A stretch of DNA of 64,000 bases from Candidatus Methanarcanum hacksteinii. GTDB taxonomy: Archaea > Thermoplasmatota > Thermoplasmata > Methanomassiliicoccales > Methanomethylophilaceae. Each line of letters starts with the position of its first letter. Positions within the stretch are counted from its first letter, which is position 1. Positions 1 to 8,469 of this stretch are shown here, piece by piece. Where the stretch lies: positions 997,599-1,061,598 of the forward strand of contig LVVQ01000001.1 of NCBI GenBank assembly GCA_006954405.1, read 5' to 3'. The notes below the pieces were generated by a model. The model made no database searches, was not told the origin of the DNA, and worked only from the letters and a program-made list of their open reading frames with translations. Made by a program: the position numbers and the translations under genes.

Positions 1-113
1 TGACATTCGCCTAGTACCTTACCGACTATGGATTTAGGGTTAGCCTTACCCTTGAAGAATACAGCATTCTGAAGCGCATATTTCCTGATGAGGATCTCGA
101 TGTCGTTCGACAT
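1..113 (-). CDS. gltX: Glutamyl-tRNA synthetase, N-terminal end (partial)
   Basis: The minus strand from the ATG at 113 reads through the window edge without a stop for 37 codons. It contains IRKYALQNA followed by GKANP and VGKVLGE, the characteristic N-terminal signature of archaeal/eukaryal-type (non-bacterial) GluRS, which charges tRNA-Glu in the cytoplasm. The catalytic HIGH and KMSKS regions lie outside the window. A TATA box about 24 nt before the ATG suggests a near-leaderless transcript. The gene is separated from feoB by about 180 nt. Partial only because of the window edge. Confidence 0.85.
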   Translation of the reverse strand, partial: MSNDIEILIRKYALQNAVFFKGKANPKSIVGKVLGEC

Positions 114-132
114 GTGAATCCCGAACGCTTGC

Positions 133-140
133 ATATATAA
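133..140 (-). promoter_or_regulatory. TATA box of gltX
   Basis: On the minus strand TTATATAT is centred about 24 nt upstream of the gltX ATG, the spacing expected between an archaeal TATA box and a transcription start. This implies little or no 5' leader. I see no gene between this site and 293. Confidence 0.55.
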
Positions 141-293
141 TAGACTCACTACTTGCGCACGTGCGATATGATATTGATTTACCGTTGGCTTATTGCGTAC
201 GGACATTGTTTATTTGTTCGTATATCGCAACAATGATACGTTCTACGTATGGGTTAACGGATCGTGAGGAAAGTTGTCCATGGACAGGATGCA

Positions 294-2171
294 TCATGCG
301 GTTATGAATCCTATATTGAACAACTGATTGACCAACGTACCCACCAATACGGCGATGGTAACGGATGACAGACAGACAGCGAGAGTGTTCTTCCATCCCA
401 ACTCATCTCTCATGACAGCTATGGTCGCGATACAAGGCATGTAAATGCTCATTATGATACCATATACGACGAATTGCGAAGGATCCATCTCCGTTATCGC
501 ACCGACGATGACCAGCATACCGTATGACATCTCCTTCCTGACCACACCTACGATGAAACAGATTATCGTCACTGCAGGAAGGCCCAACATGTCCACCGTC
601 AACCATGACATCGGTTCCACGAATACGTCCAACAGGTTGTAATAGATGCATAATTCCACGATTATGCTTCCGATTATGAGCAAAGGTACTGCTATCGCGA
701 AGAAATCCTTAGAACGCATCCACATCTTGTTGATGACGTTCATCACCCTCGGGACCTGCAATTCAGGCAATTCTATGGCAAGGTTGGATGGTTCCAATTT
801 CAACGTCTTGTTCAACACAATCCCAATCGATACCATCAATACGGTAAGGATCGCAAGAATGACCAGAACCCATTCGATGCCTGCGAATTTTCCGGTAACC
901 CCAGTCATTATCGCGATCTGTGCAGAGCATGGTACCGCCATACAGATCATCGAACAAAGGATGATGCGTTCCCTCTTCGACCTGATCATACGTGTAGCGA
1001 GTATCGCAGGCACATTGCATCCGAAACCCACCATGATGGGGATGAAAGCATTCCCGTGAAGACCGAAATGATGCATCAATCTGTCAAGGAGCACTACGGC
1101 CCTGGGAAGATATCCTGTGTCCTCCAATATCCCCAATATTATGTAGAACACCATGATGTAAGGTATCACCAATCCCAAGATCGCTTGGATACTGCTGTCG
1201 ATACCGGACATCAATGCCTTTCCGATGTCTCCTGCGATGTTGCCACCGAGATCTATCAATGCGGTACCTACGAATGTCGTGTAGAGATGATCGATCCATT
1301 CAGCGATTATCCCTCCCAGGCCGATCAATGTTATGAATGTCAATACCAGAATACCGATGAGTATCGGGATACCTGTGGAAGGTTCAATGGTTATGTCCGA
1401 TATCTTCTCTGAACGCGTCAGATTCTTCGTCGAACGATGGACAGTCTCCATGACGATGACGTGTGCATCTCCGTATCTGTCCCTGGCGATATGCACGCCT
1501 ATATGATCCCCATGTATCTTCGTGAACTCACGGTCGATATCACCGATGATAAAGGGATCGGAATCATCATCGATGCCCTCGAGGATCTTTATCGCCTTCC
1601 CTCTGTTGACATGATGTGTCTCCATCACCTTATCGATAGCCTCTACGATGTGATCGTCATACATCACACGATAATCGGATATCTTCGCCTTCCCGGAGGA
1701 TATCGCGTCCAAAAGATCGCTTATCCCGTCCCCGTTCCTTGATGAAACGGGAATGACGGGAACGCCGAAGATCTTCTCCAACTTCTCTACATCTATCGTC
1801 ATCCTCTTCATCGACAGATCGTACTTGTTGAGGGCGATTATCGTAGGAAGACCGAGTTCCAAGACCTCCATGGACAATACAAGACTCGGCTCCAGATCCG
1901 TTGAATCCGCAACGACGACGATAACATCATTGTCGGCATCCCTCAGCATCTTGATGACGACATCCTCATCACTTGAAGTTGTGGAAAGACTATAAGTTCC
2001 TGGAAGATCATGGAAATGTAACTCGTTACCACCGTAGGTCACAGTAGCCTCGTCGAATTCCACTGTGGTACCAGGGTAATTCGATGATATCACACCTACA
2101 CCGGTCAACCTGGAGAACAAGGTGGATTTACCCACATTAGGCTGGCCGATGAGTGCTATTTGGAATTTCAT
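294..2171 (-). CDS. feoB: Ferrous iron transporter FeoB
   Basis: FeoB imports Fe(II) across the cytoplasmic membrane using an N-terminal GTP-binding domain. The 625-residue product opens with G1 GQPNVGKS (residues 9-16), G3 DLPG, G4 NKYD and G5 SSRNGDG. A helical GDI-like linker follows, then from about residue 260 a polytopic membrane region with the expected FeoB signatures (ILEDTGYLPR, GFGCNVPAI). Length matches complete archaeal FeoB. It starts 4 nt after the upstream dtxR-feoA gene ends, so the two form an operon in which an iron sensor sits with the transporter it probably controls. There is no separate feoA or feoC here; the FeoA-like domain is in the regulator. Confidence 0.95.
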   Translation of the reverse strand: MKFQIALIGQPNVGKSTLFSRLTGVGVISSNYPGTTVEFDEATVTYGGNELHFHDLPGTYSLSTTSSDEDVVIKMLRDADNDVIVVVADSTDLEPSLVLSMEVLELGLPTIIALNKYDLSMKRMTIDVEKLEKIFGVPVIPVSSRNGDGISDLLDAISSGKAKISDYRVMYDDHIVEAIDKVMETHHVNRGKAIKILEGIDDDSDPFIIGDIDREFTKIHGDHIGVHIARDRYGDAHVIVMETVHRSTKNLTRSEKISDITIEPSTGIPILIGILVLTFITLIGLGGIIAEWIDHLYTTFVGTALIDLGGNIAGDIGKALMSGIDSSIQAILGLVIPYIMVFYIILGILEDTGYLPRAVVLLDRLMHHFGLHGNAFIPIMVGFGCNVPAILATRMIRSKRERIILCSMICMAVPCSAQIAIMTGVTGKFAGIEWVLVILAILTVLMVSIGIVLNKTLKLEPSNLAIELPELQVPRVMNVINKMWMRSKDFFAIAVPLLIIGSIIVELCIYYNLLDVFVEPMSWLTVDMLGLPAVTIICFIVGVVRKEMSYGMLVIVGAITEMDPSQFVVYGIIMSIYMPCIATIAVMRDELGWKNTLAVCLSSVTIAVLVGTLVNQLFNIGFITA

Positions 2172-2175
2172 AAGA

Positions 2176-2832
2176 TCAGTTCTGATTCATGAATATCGAT
2201 GAACATAGCTCCTTATCGAGAGCGATGACACTGTCACCGATCAAAATGATACGAGCGCCATCCACAGACACCTTGCTGTCCAATTTGATAGCCCTTCCAG
2301 GTACGAAACCCATCGAGATGAGTTTCCTAACGACTGCGACATCCTTATTGGACACGTGAGATATGGTCCCCCAATCCCCAGGTTCAGCATCGACGAGGCA
2401 GATCGCTGGTTTCTTCACACCCATCTTCTCGTCACAAGGTTCAGGACACGTGTCGCAGTCCCCATCGACCTTGTGTCCGATCATATGACACATCTTGATG
2501 GCTGCATCCTCGCTCATCGAATGTTCGAATGCGCATGCATTGTCATGTGCGGATTGATGATCGACATCGAGGACGTCCGTGAGGAACCTCTCCATGATGT
2601 GGTGTTTCCTTCTGAGGTTCTTCGCAACGGTTATGCCCTCAGCGGTCAAGGAGACGCCCCTATATCTCTCATAATTGACAAGACCCTCTTTGCTGAGAAT
2701 CTTCAACATCTCCGTAACACTAGCGGGTGCTACACCCATATAATTCGCTATCTCCGTGGTCTTGACGACACGGACGCCATCTGTGAGGCGCAGGATGTTG
2801 ATCAGATAATCCTCACGGTTATCGGTACTCAT
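2176..2832 (-). CDS. DtxR/MntR-family metal-dependent repressor with FeoA domain
   Basis: A three-part iron regulator of 218 residues. The N-terminal winged helix covers about residues 5-65 (KTTEIANYMGVAPASVTEML is the HTH). The DtxR metal-binding and dimerisation domain follows (HHIMERFL, HSMSEDA), then a Cys-rich linker CDTCPEPC and a C-terminal FeoA/SH3-like domain (about 140-218). Family knowledge: such proteins repress iron-uptake genes when Fe(II) is bound. I chose the ATG at 2832 over the TTG one codon earlier because a TATA-like element lies about 26 nt upstream. It is co-transcribed with feoB, so autoregulation is likely. The CxxCxxxC linker could hold an extra metal (inference). Confidence 0.92.
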   Translation of the reverse strand: MSTDNREDYLINILRLTDGVRVVKTTEIANYMGVAPASVTEMLKILSKEGLVNYERYRGVSLTAEGITVAKNLRRKHHIMERFLTDVLDVDHQSAHDNACAFEHSMSEDAAIKMCHMIGHKVDGDCDTCPEPCDEKMGVKKPAICLVDAEPGDWGTISHVSNKDVAVVRKLISMGFVPGRAIKLDSKVSVDGARIILIGDSVIALDKELCSSIFMNQN

Positions 2833-2854
2833 CAAGTGGCCATTATGTAAAGGG

Positions 2855-2882
2855 AATATTTAACTATGCCTAAAAATAGGCA
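2855..2882 (-). promoter_or_regulatory. dtxR-feoB promoter with adjacent palindrome
   Basis: A TATA-like AAATATT near 2855-2862 (minus strand) is followed upstream by a perfect palindrome at 2867-2882, TGCCTA-N4-TAGGCA. The palindrome sits where the BRE would be, so a repressor bound there would block TFB/TBP. It is a candidate operator for the DtxR-family product. It overlaps the terminator hairpin of the neighbouring coiled-coil gene, so part of the symmetry may be shared. It does not match the bacterial DtxR box in orientation. Confidence 0.4.
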
Positions 2883-2895
2883 GGACATGCCTGCC
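2879..2895 (-). terminator. Intrinsic terminator of the coiled-coil gene
   Basis: The stem GGCAGG / CCTGCC (2879-2884 / 2890-2895, 5-nt loop) begins 5 nt after the stop codon at 2900 and is followed on the minus strand by TATTTTTAGG, a U-run. Confidence 0.6.
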
Positions 2896-2899
2896 TGGC

Positions 2900-3325
2900 T
2901 TACTCATTATTGTTCTTCTCGAGTTCTTTCGCAGCCCTTCTGGCCTCCCTCTCCTCGGCCTTGATCCTAGCTGCCTCTTCCTTTGCGAGTCTCATCTCTT
3001 CCTCTCTTGCAGCTGTCTCCTCATTGATCTTCTGACGCTCCGCCTCGCCTGCGACCTTACGATCCTCGATCTGTTTCTCGAGTTCCTTGATCCTCACGAC
3101 ACGAGTCTCGATATCTATGAATGCGCCCTTGACATCATCCTCAGGGACGTATGTGCCGTCGTTAGCGTATTTATTCCAATAGTATTGACCGATAGCCATC
3201 AGTTGCTCATCTATGGCCTTCTGTTCAGATGTTTTATCATTCTTCATCTGATTTATCTCGCTCTTCTCGTCCCTATTGCTCTTGCGATTATCAAGAACAT
3301 TGTTCAATTTGTTCATAAATCCCAT
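2900..3325 (-). CDS. Small charged coiled-coil protein, function unknown
   Basis: A 141-residue soluble protein that I do not recognise. The first 20 residues are basic (KLNNVLDNRKSNRDEKS). A short ordered-looking stretch (EQLMAIGQYYWNKYANDG) follows, then from about residue 85 a long Glu/Lys/Arg/Ala-rich heptad region to the C terminus. No membrane segment or signal peptide is visible. The longer reading to 3448 adds 41 residues without coding character; I chose the ATG at 3325 because a TATA-like TTTATATC lies about 35 nt upstream (near 3360). It is monocistronic, with its own terminator. The coiled coil suggests a structural or scaffolding role, but this is weak inference. Confidence 0.6.
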   Translation of the reverse strand: MGFMNKLNNVLDNRKSNRDEKSEINQMKNDKTSEQKAIDEQLMAIGQYYWNKYANDGTYVPEDDVKGAFIDIETRVVRIKELEKQIEDRKVAGEAERQKINEETAAREEEMRLAKEEAARIKAEEREARRAAKELEKNNNE

Positions 3326-3530
3326 TCTATCACTGTTGAAATGATTGCTATTAAGGGATATAAATGTGAATGTGCAACCATGGATGTCGATGCAAGGTAT
3401 GTGGCATAATATATCTGAACGATAGATATCATCCATCGATTCTACCAAATATCAATCAATGTACCATAAAATAAGTAATAAGCCAAGTTTCTTTTTAATA
3501 TCCTCGAATACAGGTACGAAAGGTGTCATG

Positions 3531-4226
3531 ATGAGCATTGAGAAAGCAATGGAGGATATCAGGAACGGTAAGATCGTTCTCGTTTACGATTTCGATGACA
3601 GGGAGAAGGAGACGGACATGACGATCGCGTCAGAATTCATCACACACGAGATCCTGAGGACCTTCAGAAAAGATGCAGGCGGACTCGTATGCACGACAAC
3701 GCCATTCGATGTCGCCAAGAGAGTCGGACTCCCATTCATGTCCGATGTATATTGGGATGATGAGAAATATCCTGTGCTCAGGATGATGTCTCCCAACGAT
3801 ATCCCTTATGACAACACCAAATCATCGTTCGGTGTGACGATCAACCACCGCAACACATACACTGGTATCACTGACAATGACAGGGCACTCACCATCAAGG
3901 AGTATGTGAAGACCATATTCCAGGACAAATCCCCAGAGGGGATACGCGAGGACCTCGGTAAGAACTTCAGAGCACCAGGACACGTACATCTCCTCAACAC
4001 ATCCGAAGTACCATTGGTCAACAGGAAGGGACATACGGAATTGACCAACGCATTGATGGTCATGGCAGGAGTCAAACCTTCAGCGACGATATGCGAGATG
4101 ATGGGTGACGACGGTAACTCCGAGAAGAAGGAGAACACCATGAGATATGCTAAGGAACACGACCTCACATTCATCACAGGCGATGAGATCATCAAAGCCT
4201 GGAATGAATTCAAGAACAGGGAGTGA
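3531..4226 (+). CDS. ribB: 3,4-dihydroxy-2-butanone-4-phosphate synthase
   Basis: Converts ribulose 5-phosphate to 3,4-dihydroxy-2-butanone 4-phosphate, the four-carbon precursor of the riboflavin ring. The 231-residue protein has the acidic loop DFDDREKETD with the metal/substrate-binding D-E-R-E residues, and further on an RAPGHVHLL stretch and HTELT, all conserved in this family. It is a stand-alone enzyme without a fused GTP cyclohydrolase II, as is usual in archaea. I chose the second of two adjacent ATGs (3531) because GGTG at 3522-3525 is then spaced 5 nt away. It is the first gene of the rib operon; its stop overlaps the start region of ribL. Confidence 0.94.
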   Translation: MSIEKAMEDIRNGKIVLVYDFDDREKETDMTIASEFITHEILRTFRKDAGGLVCTTTPFDVAKRVGLPFMSDVYWDDEKYPVLRMMSPNDIPYDNTKSSFGVTINHRNTYTGITDNDRALTIKEYVKTIFQDKSPEGIREDLGKNFRAPGHVHLLNTSEVPLVNRKGHTELTNALMVMAGVKPSATICEMMGDDGNSEKKENTMRYAKEHDLTFITGDEIIKAWNEFKNRE

Positions 4227-4228
4227 GC

Positions 4229-5127
<899 letters not shown>

Positions 5128-5133
5128 TTTGTT

Positions 5134-5553
5134 ATGGCAACGAGAAAATATAAGATTGGAATGGTAGCGGCTGAGTTCAACTACGAGATCACATCCCTCA
5201 TGGCAGCAAGGGCTGAAGCAGAGGCGGAGTTCCTCGGTGTTGACATCGTGAAGAAGATCATGGTGCCCGGAGTTTTCGAGGTCCCTCTTGCAGTGAAGAG
5301 CCTTGTCGACGATCCCGAGATCGATGCGGTCATCACCATCGGTGCGGTCATCGAGGGCGAGACCGAACATGATGAAGTGGTCATGGGACAGGCATCGAGG
5401 AAGATCATGGATCTCTCCTTGGAATCCGGAAAGCCTGTGGCCTTTGGACTCACCGGCCCTGGAATGACAGAGCTCCAGGCCATGGATAGGATCGAGAAGG
5501 GTGCACAGGTCGTCGATGCAGCTGTCAAGATGCTGCAGAGACTCGGACTGTGA
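5134..5553 (+). CDS. ribH: 6,7-dimethyl-8-ribityllumazine synthase
   Basis: Condenses the RibB product with 5-amino-6-ribitylaminouracil to make lumazine, the substrate of the RibC product encoded just upstream. Visible family motifs are AAEFNYEIT, VPGVFEVPLAVK, ITIGAVIEGETEHDEVV (the catalytic His is in this stretch) and PVAFGLTGPGMTELQAMDR. The 139-residue length is normal for a capsid-type or pentameric lumazine synthase. It is the last gene of the operon and is followed by a strong hairpin terminator. Confidence 0.95.
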   Translation: MATRKYKIGMVAAEFNYEITSLMAARAEAEAEFLGVDIVKKIMVPGVFEVPLAVKSLVDDPEIDAVITIGAVIEGETEHDEVVMGQASRKIMDLSLESGKPVAFGLTGPGMTELQAMDRIEKGAQVVDAAVKMLQRLGL

Positions 5554-5559
5554 GATCGA

Positions 5560-5583
5560 ATGGTCGCACGTGAGTGCGACCAT
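5560..5583 (+). terminator. Terminator of the riboflavin operon
   Basis: A perfect 10-bp stem ATGGTCGCAC / GTGCGACCAT with a GTGA loop starts 7 nt after the ribH stop. A pyrimidine-rich tract with T5 follows near 5599-5604. The converging gene at 5614 could use the same hairpin. Confidence 0.7.
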
Positions 5584-5613
5584 CCCATCCACCATTCATT
5601 TTTCTATCAATTC

Positions 5614-6663
5614 TCAGAATCCTACGTTCTTGTTATGGTCGGCGATCGTATCGGCCATCACCTTCAGATTGTTCAGGGACAATCCTCTGTTCACTGAACA
5701 GGAGCACATCATGATGTATGGTTCATCCTTCATGATATCGATGAACCTGTTGGTGTCACGTACGATCCTCTTGTCGGGACCTAGTAACAATGTCGAATAG
5801 GCATCGACGCCCCCCAATACAGAACATCTTCCTCTGCACTTATCCGCTATAGCGCTAGCATCATTCCCTTCCGAGAATTGGAAACCATCGATACCAGTCG
5901 CTATGGACGATTCCAATGCATCCGAACGATCGTCCGTGGAAAACACACCATGCGGATGGAATATCGTTGGAAGGCCCTCTTTATGAGCATATTTGGTAAG
6001 CTCTTCGATACCTGTGATCGAACGTTCCATGAAATCATCGCCGATCATGTCGGAATTGTCCGATGCAGATGCGAAGAACACACAATCCGCCACATCTTCT
6101 GCCATCCCAAGCATCTCATACCTTATCGCATCGATTGAGAATCTCAATATCCTATCTGCAAGTTCAGGATTCAGAGCGAGATCCATCATCAATGTCTCAA
6201 GACCCCTTGCGAATCCCGCCATGGTCATCGGACCGGGAACATTTATCGCTATAGCAGAATCAGGACGCTTCTCATGTACGATCTCGCACGACCTGCGCAT
6301 CCCTTTGTACAGATATCCGTCGAGTATCTGCGACGGCTCATACCTGTCTATGTTATCATAATCCTCGAAACAATAGCCCGAAACGTATGGTATCCCATTC
6401 TCGGGGAACTTCGTTAGTCCTCCAAACGCCTCCAGACCGTACGTGAATATGCATCCGACATTACAATCGCTATTCAGAAGATCCTGTAGCGCCAATACGC
6501 ATCTTGCAGACAGTTCAGCATCATATCCACCATCATGGAAGATCTCATCCGTCCTCACAGGCACTGCATCCATCCCAAGGGTCAGATCCCTCGGGAAGAA
6601 CGGTACGTTTTCAGTCTGCTCTTGTCTAAGAGTGGATAGGAACAATTCTTTGGACGTCATCAT
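5614..6663 (-). CDS. Uroporphyrinogen-decarboxylase-family corrinoid methyltransferase (MtaA/MtbA-like)
   Basis: A TIM-barrel protein of the UroD family, whose methanogen members (MtaA, MtbA) move methyl groups from methylated corrinoid proteins to coenzyme M. The 349-residue length fits. Seen: the N-terminal KELFLSTL start typical of the family, VPGPMTMAG near residue 145, FHPHG near 242 and a C-terminal CSCSV. In MtaA/MtbA the zinc ligands are HxC plus a distant Cys. Here the first pair reads HPH, so the ligand set would be His-His-Cys, which suggests a divergent substrate or partner. It lies 6 nt downstream of the BioB-like gene and shares its promoter. The exact acceptor is unknown. Confidence 0.8.
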   Translation of the reverse strand: MMTSKELFLSTLRQEQTENVPFFPRDLTLGMDAVPVRTDEIFHDGGYDAELSARCVLALQDLLNSDCNVGCIFTYGLEAFGGLTKFPENGIPYVSGYCFEDYDNIDRYEPSQILDGYLYKGMRRSCEIVHEKRPDSAIAINVPGPMTMAGFARGLETLMMDLALNPELADRILRFSIDAIRYEMLGMAEDVADCVFFASASDNSDMIGDDFMERSITGIEELTKYAHKEGLPTIFHPHGVFSTDDRSDALESSIATGIDGFQFSEGNDASAIADKCRGRCSVLGGVDAYSTLLLGPDKRIVRDTNRFIDIMKDEPYIMMCSCSVNRGLSLNNLKVMADTIADHNKNVGF

Positions 6664-6669
6664 ATCATC

Positions 6670-7290
6670 TTACAGATCATATGGCATGATATGCCTGAAA
6701 TCGTCTATCGTACCGATCTCGAAACCTTTCTCGATCATCAGCTTCTTGACCTCATCTGAAGGGAACGGATACCATTTGACGTTCTCCATATCGTCATCAC
6801 GCGGATTCGCACCTATCTCCACGGACATGTGGTTGCATCCCCAATCGAGACCATCCGCATTGAGCGGATGCATCGGGACCATCGCCCTCTTCCCCATGGC
6901 CATCCTGACGACTGCGATCATCTGCGTGTGCCTCTCCTTGGATATCTCTCTGAGATCGTATTTCGGTGTGCCTTTGACAGCAACTCTCTTCATCGTGCAT
7001 ACTGCAACGGCTTCGATCTTCTCGCGATAGATCTCCAACTTCTCGACGATCTCCTCATTCGTATGTTCTGGACCTATCGGATCCAATCCGCATGATGCTA
7101 GAAGGCCTGCTTTCTTGGAATTGTATACCGATTCCAAAGCGACCTCCTTAGCAGCCTTAGCGAGATAAAGGGATTCCTCGGATTTCGAGTCAAGGGAAAG
7201 TATACTGAGCAGATCATCCTTGTCCTGCCTCTCATTCCTCAGAGCTTTCTCCTTCATCCTGTCGATCGATCCTGTAATCGCTTCATCCAT
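6670..7290 (-). CDS. BioB/HcgA-like protein lacking the radical-SAM core
   Basis: A 206-residue protein. Its first ~50 residues (MKEKALRNERQDKDDLLSIL, then EESLYLAKAAKEVALE) look like the N-terminal helices of biotin-synthase-like radical SAM enzymes. From about residue 57 it continues with GLDPIGPEHTNEEI, KGTPKYDLREIS and VEIGANPRD, which look like the C-terminal half of the same family. The intervening barrel with the CxxxCxxC cluster site, expected to be roughly 150 residues, is absent and the join is in frame. It may be an internally deleted relic still translated, or a shortened non-catalytic protein. A TATA box (7305-7315) sits about 22 nt before the start. Operonic with the MtaA-like gene. 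Assignment is by eye and moderate. Confidence 0.55.
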   Translation of the reverse strand: MDEAITGSIDRMKEKALRNERQDKDDLLSILSLDSKSEESLYLAKAAKEVALESVYNSKKAGLLASCGLDPIGPEHTNEEIVEKLEIYREKIEAVAVCTMKRVAVKGTPKYDLREISKERHTQMIAVVRMAMGKRAMVPMHPLNADGLDWGCNHMSVEIGANPRDDDMENVKWYPFPSDEVKKLMIEKGFEIGTIDDFRHIMPYDL

Positions 7291-7373
7291 AAGGTTTGAT
7301 TGAGTTTATAATATATTAATGAAGAGTGAAATCAAATACTTGCGATCAGATATCTGGATAACAGAATGACAGT

Positions 7374-7601
7374 GTGATCGGAGGGAATTTGAATGATATC
7401 ATCTATACTGGAGTGAATTCGTTCACTACGATATTCCTTGGGAATGAGGAATGTATAAGAGATGATGTGAATTCATTCGCGGATGCATTCAAAGGGATGC
7501 CATATATCATGTCATGTTCATGTTCGGTCGAGAGTTTTCTTCCGATGGACAAAATGAAGGTCATGGTCGACTGCACAAGAAAATGTAAATTGAATGGATG
7601 A
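7374..7601 (+). pseudogene. C-terminal scrap of a second MtaA/UroD-like methyltransferase
   Basis: The plus-strand frame encodes YTGVNSFTTIFLG, PYIMSCSCSV and a KMKVMVD end. It aligns residue by residue with the last ~70 residues of the MtaA-like protein at 5614-6663 (GGVDAYSTLLLG, PYIMMCSCSV, NLKVMAD). In-frame stop TAA at 7359 closes the frame upstream and the other 270 residues of the family are missing, so this is a gene remnant. It lies on the opposite strand and 45 nt upstream of the GTPase gene, which suggests the GTPase was once downstream of a functional methyltransferase gene. Confidence 0.7.
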
Positions 7602-7646
7602 TGTCGTAGTACTGATACATGTAAAATTTGAAGGAAGGGATATCAG

Positions 7647-8273
7647 ATGTCTGAGATGAAGAACAGGATCATACTTGTAGCAGGTATCCCGGGATCGGGA
7701 AAGACCACTGTAGTAAGAGAAGCTACCAAAGGACACGATTTCGATTTCATCGCCAATAATGATGATTCGGCATCTATGATGGAAGAAGCAGGATGTGCAT
7801 TCACCGATGTGTTCCCTTTCAAATCACCATGTGCTAGGGTCAGACAATTCCAATTCCGCGTATCCAACGTACTACAACAGGATCGTCCTGATTTTTTGAT
7901 CTCGGAACCTCCAGGGAATTGTCTTGAGGTATCGTCACCGATGATGAATCCATTCTATCTTATGAAGGATAAAGGAATCGAACTAGCTCCGCTCATCACC
8001 GTGATCAAAGCAACCGATCTTTTGGAGAAAGGAACATCAAATAAGAGCACTGAGAGTTTCAGATACTACAACATGATCAATGAATCTGACGCAGTAGTCC
8101 TTACATTCTCGGACATGATCGATGAAAGGACTAGGGATGATCTCGAGGGATTGATCCAATCGATCAATGAGGATGCCAAAGTGATCTTCTTCTCAGAGGG
8201 TAAAGAGGGGGCGGAAGAAGTGTCGAAGCTGATATTCGGCGATAGTGAGTATTATAGGCCGTTGGTCTACTGA
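7647..8273 (+). CDS. CobW/HypB-like P-loop GTPase
   Basis: A 208-residue SIMIBI-class NTPase. Walker A is GIPGSGKTT (residues 13-21), followed by a DFIANNDDSA stretch, a switch-like SEPPGNCLE near residue 90 (compare the EPTG of CobW/HypB/UreG proteins) and a VIKATDLL segment where the base-recognition region would be. Relatives deliver metals or reactivate corrinoid enzymes. Adjacency to methyltransferase genes suggests a role in maturing or reactivating a corrinoid protein (inference). GGAAGGGA precedes the ATG by a normal distance. The metal-binding CxCC motif of CobW proteins is absent. Confidence 0.65.
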   Translation: MSEMKNRIILVAGIPGSGKTTVVREATKGHDFDFIANNDDSASMMEEAGCAFTDVFPFKSPCARVRQFQFRVSNVLQQDRPDFLISEPPGNCLEVSSPMMNPFYLMKDKGIELAPLITVIKATDLLEKGTSNKSTESFRYYNMINESDAVVLTFSDMIDERTRDDLEGLIQSINEDAKVIFFSEGKEGAEEVSKLIFGDSEYYRPLVY

Positions 8274-8421
8274 AATAGAACTACTGAGATAGAATGATCA
8301 TTCCAAAAAGACAATTATGGTGCTACGGACAATCATTTGAGTGGTTGTCATTTCACATATTCTTCACATCAATGTTTCACACCTTTAACAAACACCAAAC
8401 GTGCAAATGATGCGCATCCGC

Positions 8422-8440
8422 CTTAATATAATATATTAAG
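8422..8440. promoter_or_regulatory. 19-nt perfect palindrome in the promoter of the AAA ATPase
   Basis: CTTAATATA-A-TATATTAAG is perfectly self-complementary about a central A and lies 30-48 nt before the ATG at 8470. It contains TATA-box sequence on both strands, so it may be the promoter, an operator or both. The rest of 8274-8421 holds no gene that I can see. Confidence 0.5.
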
Positions 8441-8469
8441 AATATTGAATAATATAATCTTCTAATCCT

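Noticed and set aside
2867..2882. Palindrome before dtxR as a classical DtxR/IdeR box
   Set aside because: The half-site order is CCTA...TAGG, the reverse of the bacterial consensus, and it overlaps a terminator stem; kept only as a tentative operator.
6670..7290. Pyrrolysine readthrough or frameshift hiding the missing radical-SAM core
   Set aside because: The frame is open across the join and there is no room in the DNA for about 150 further residues.
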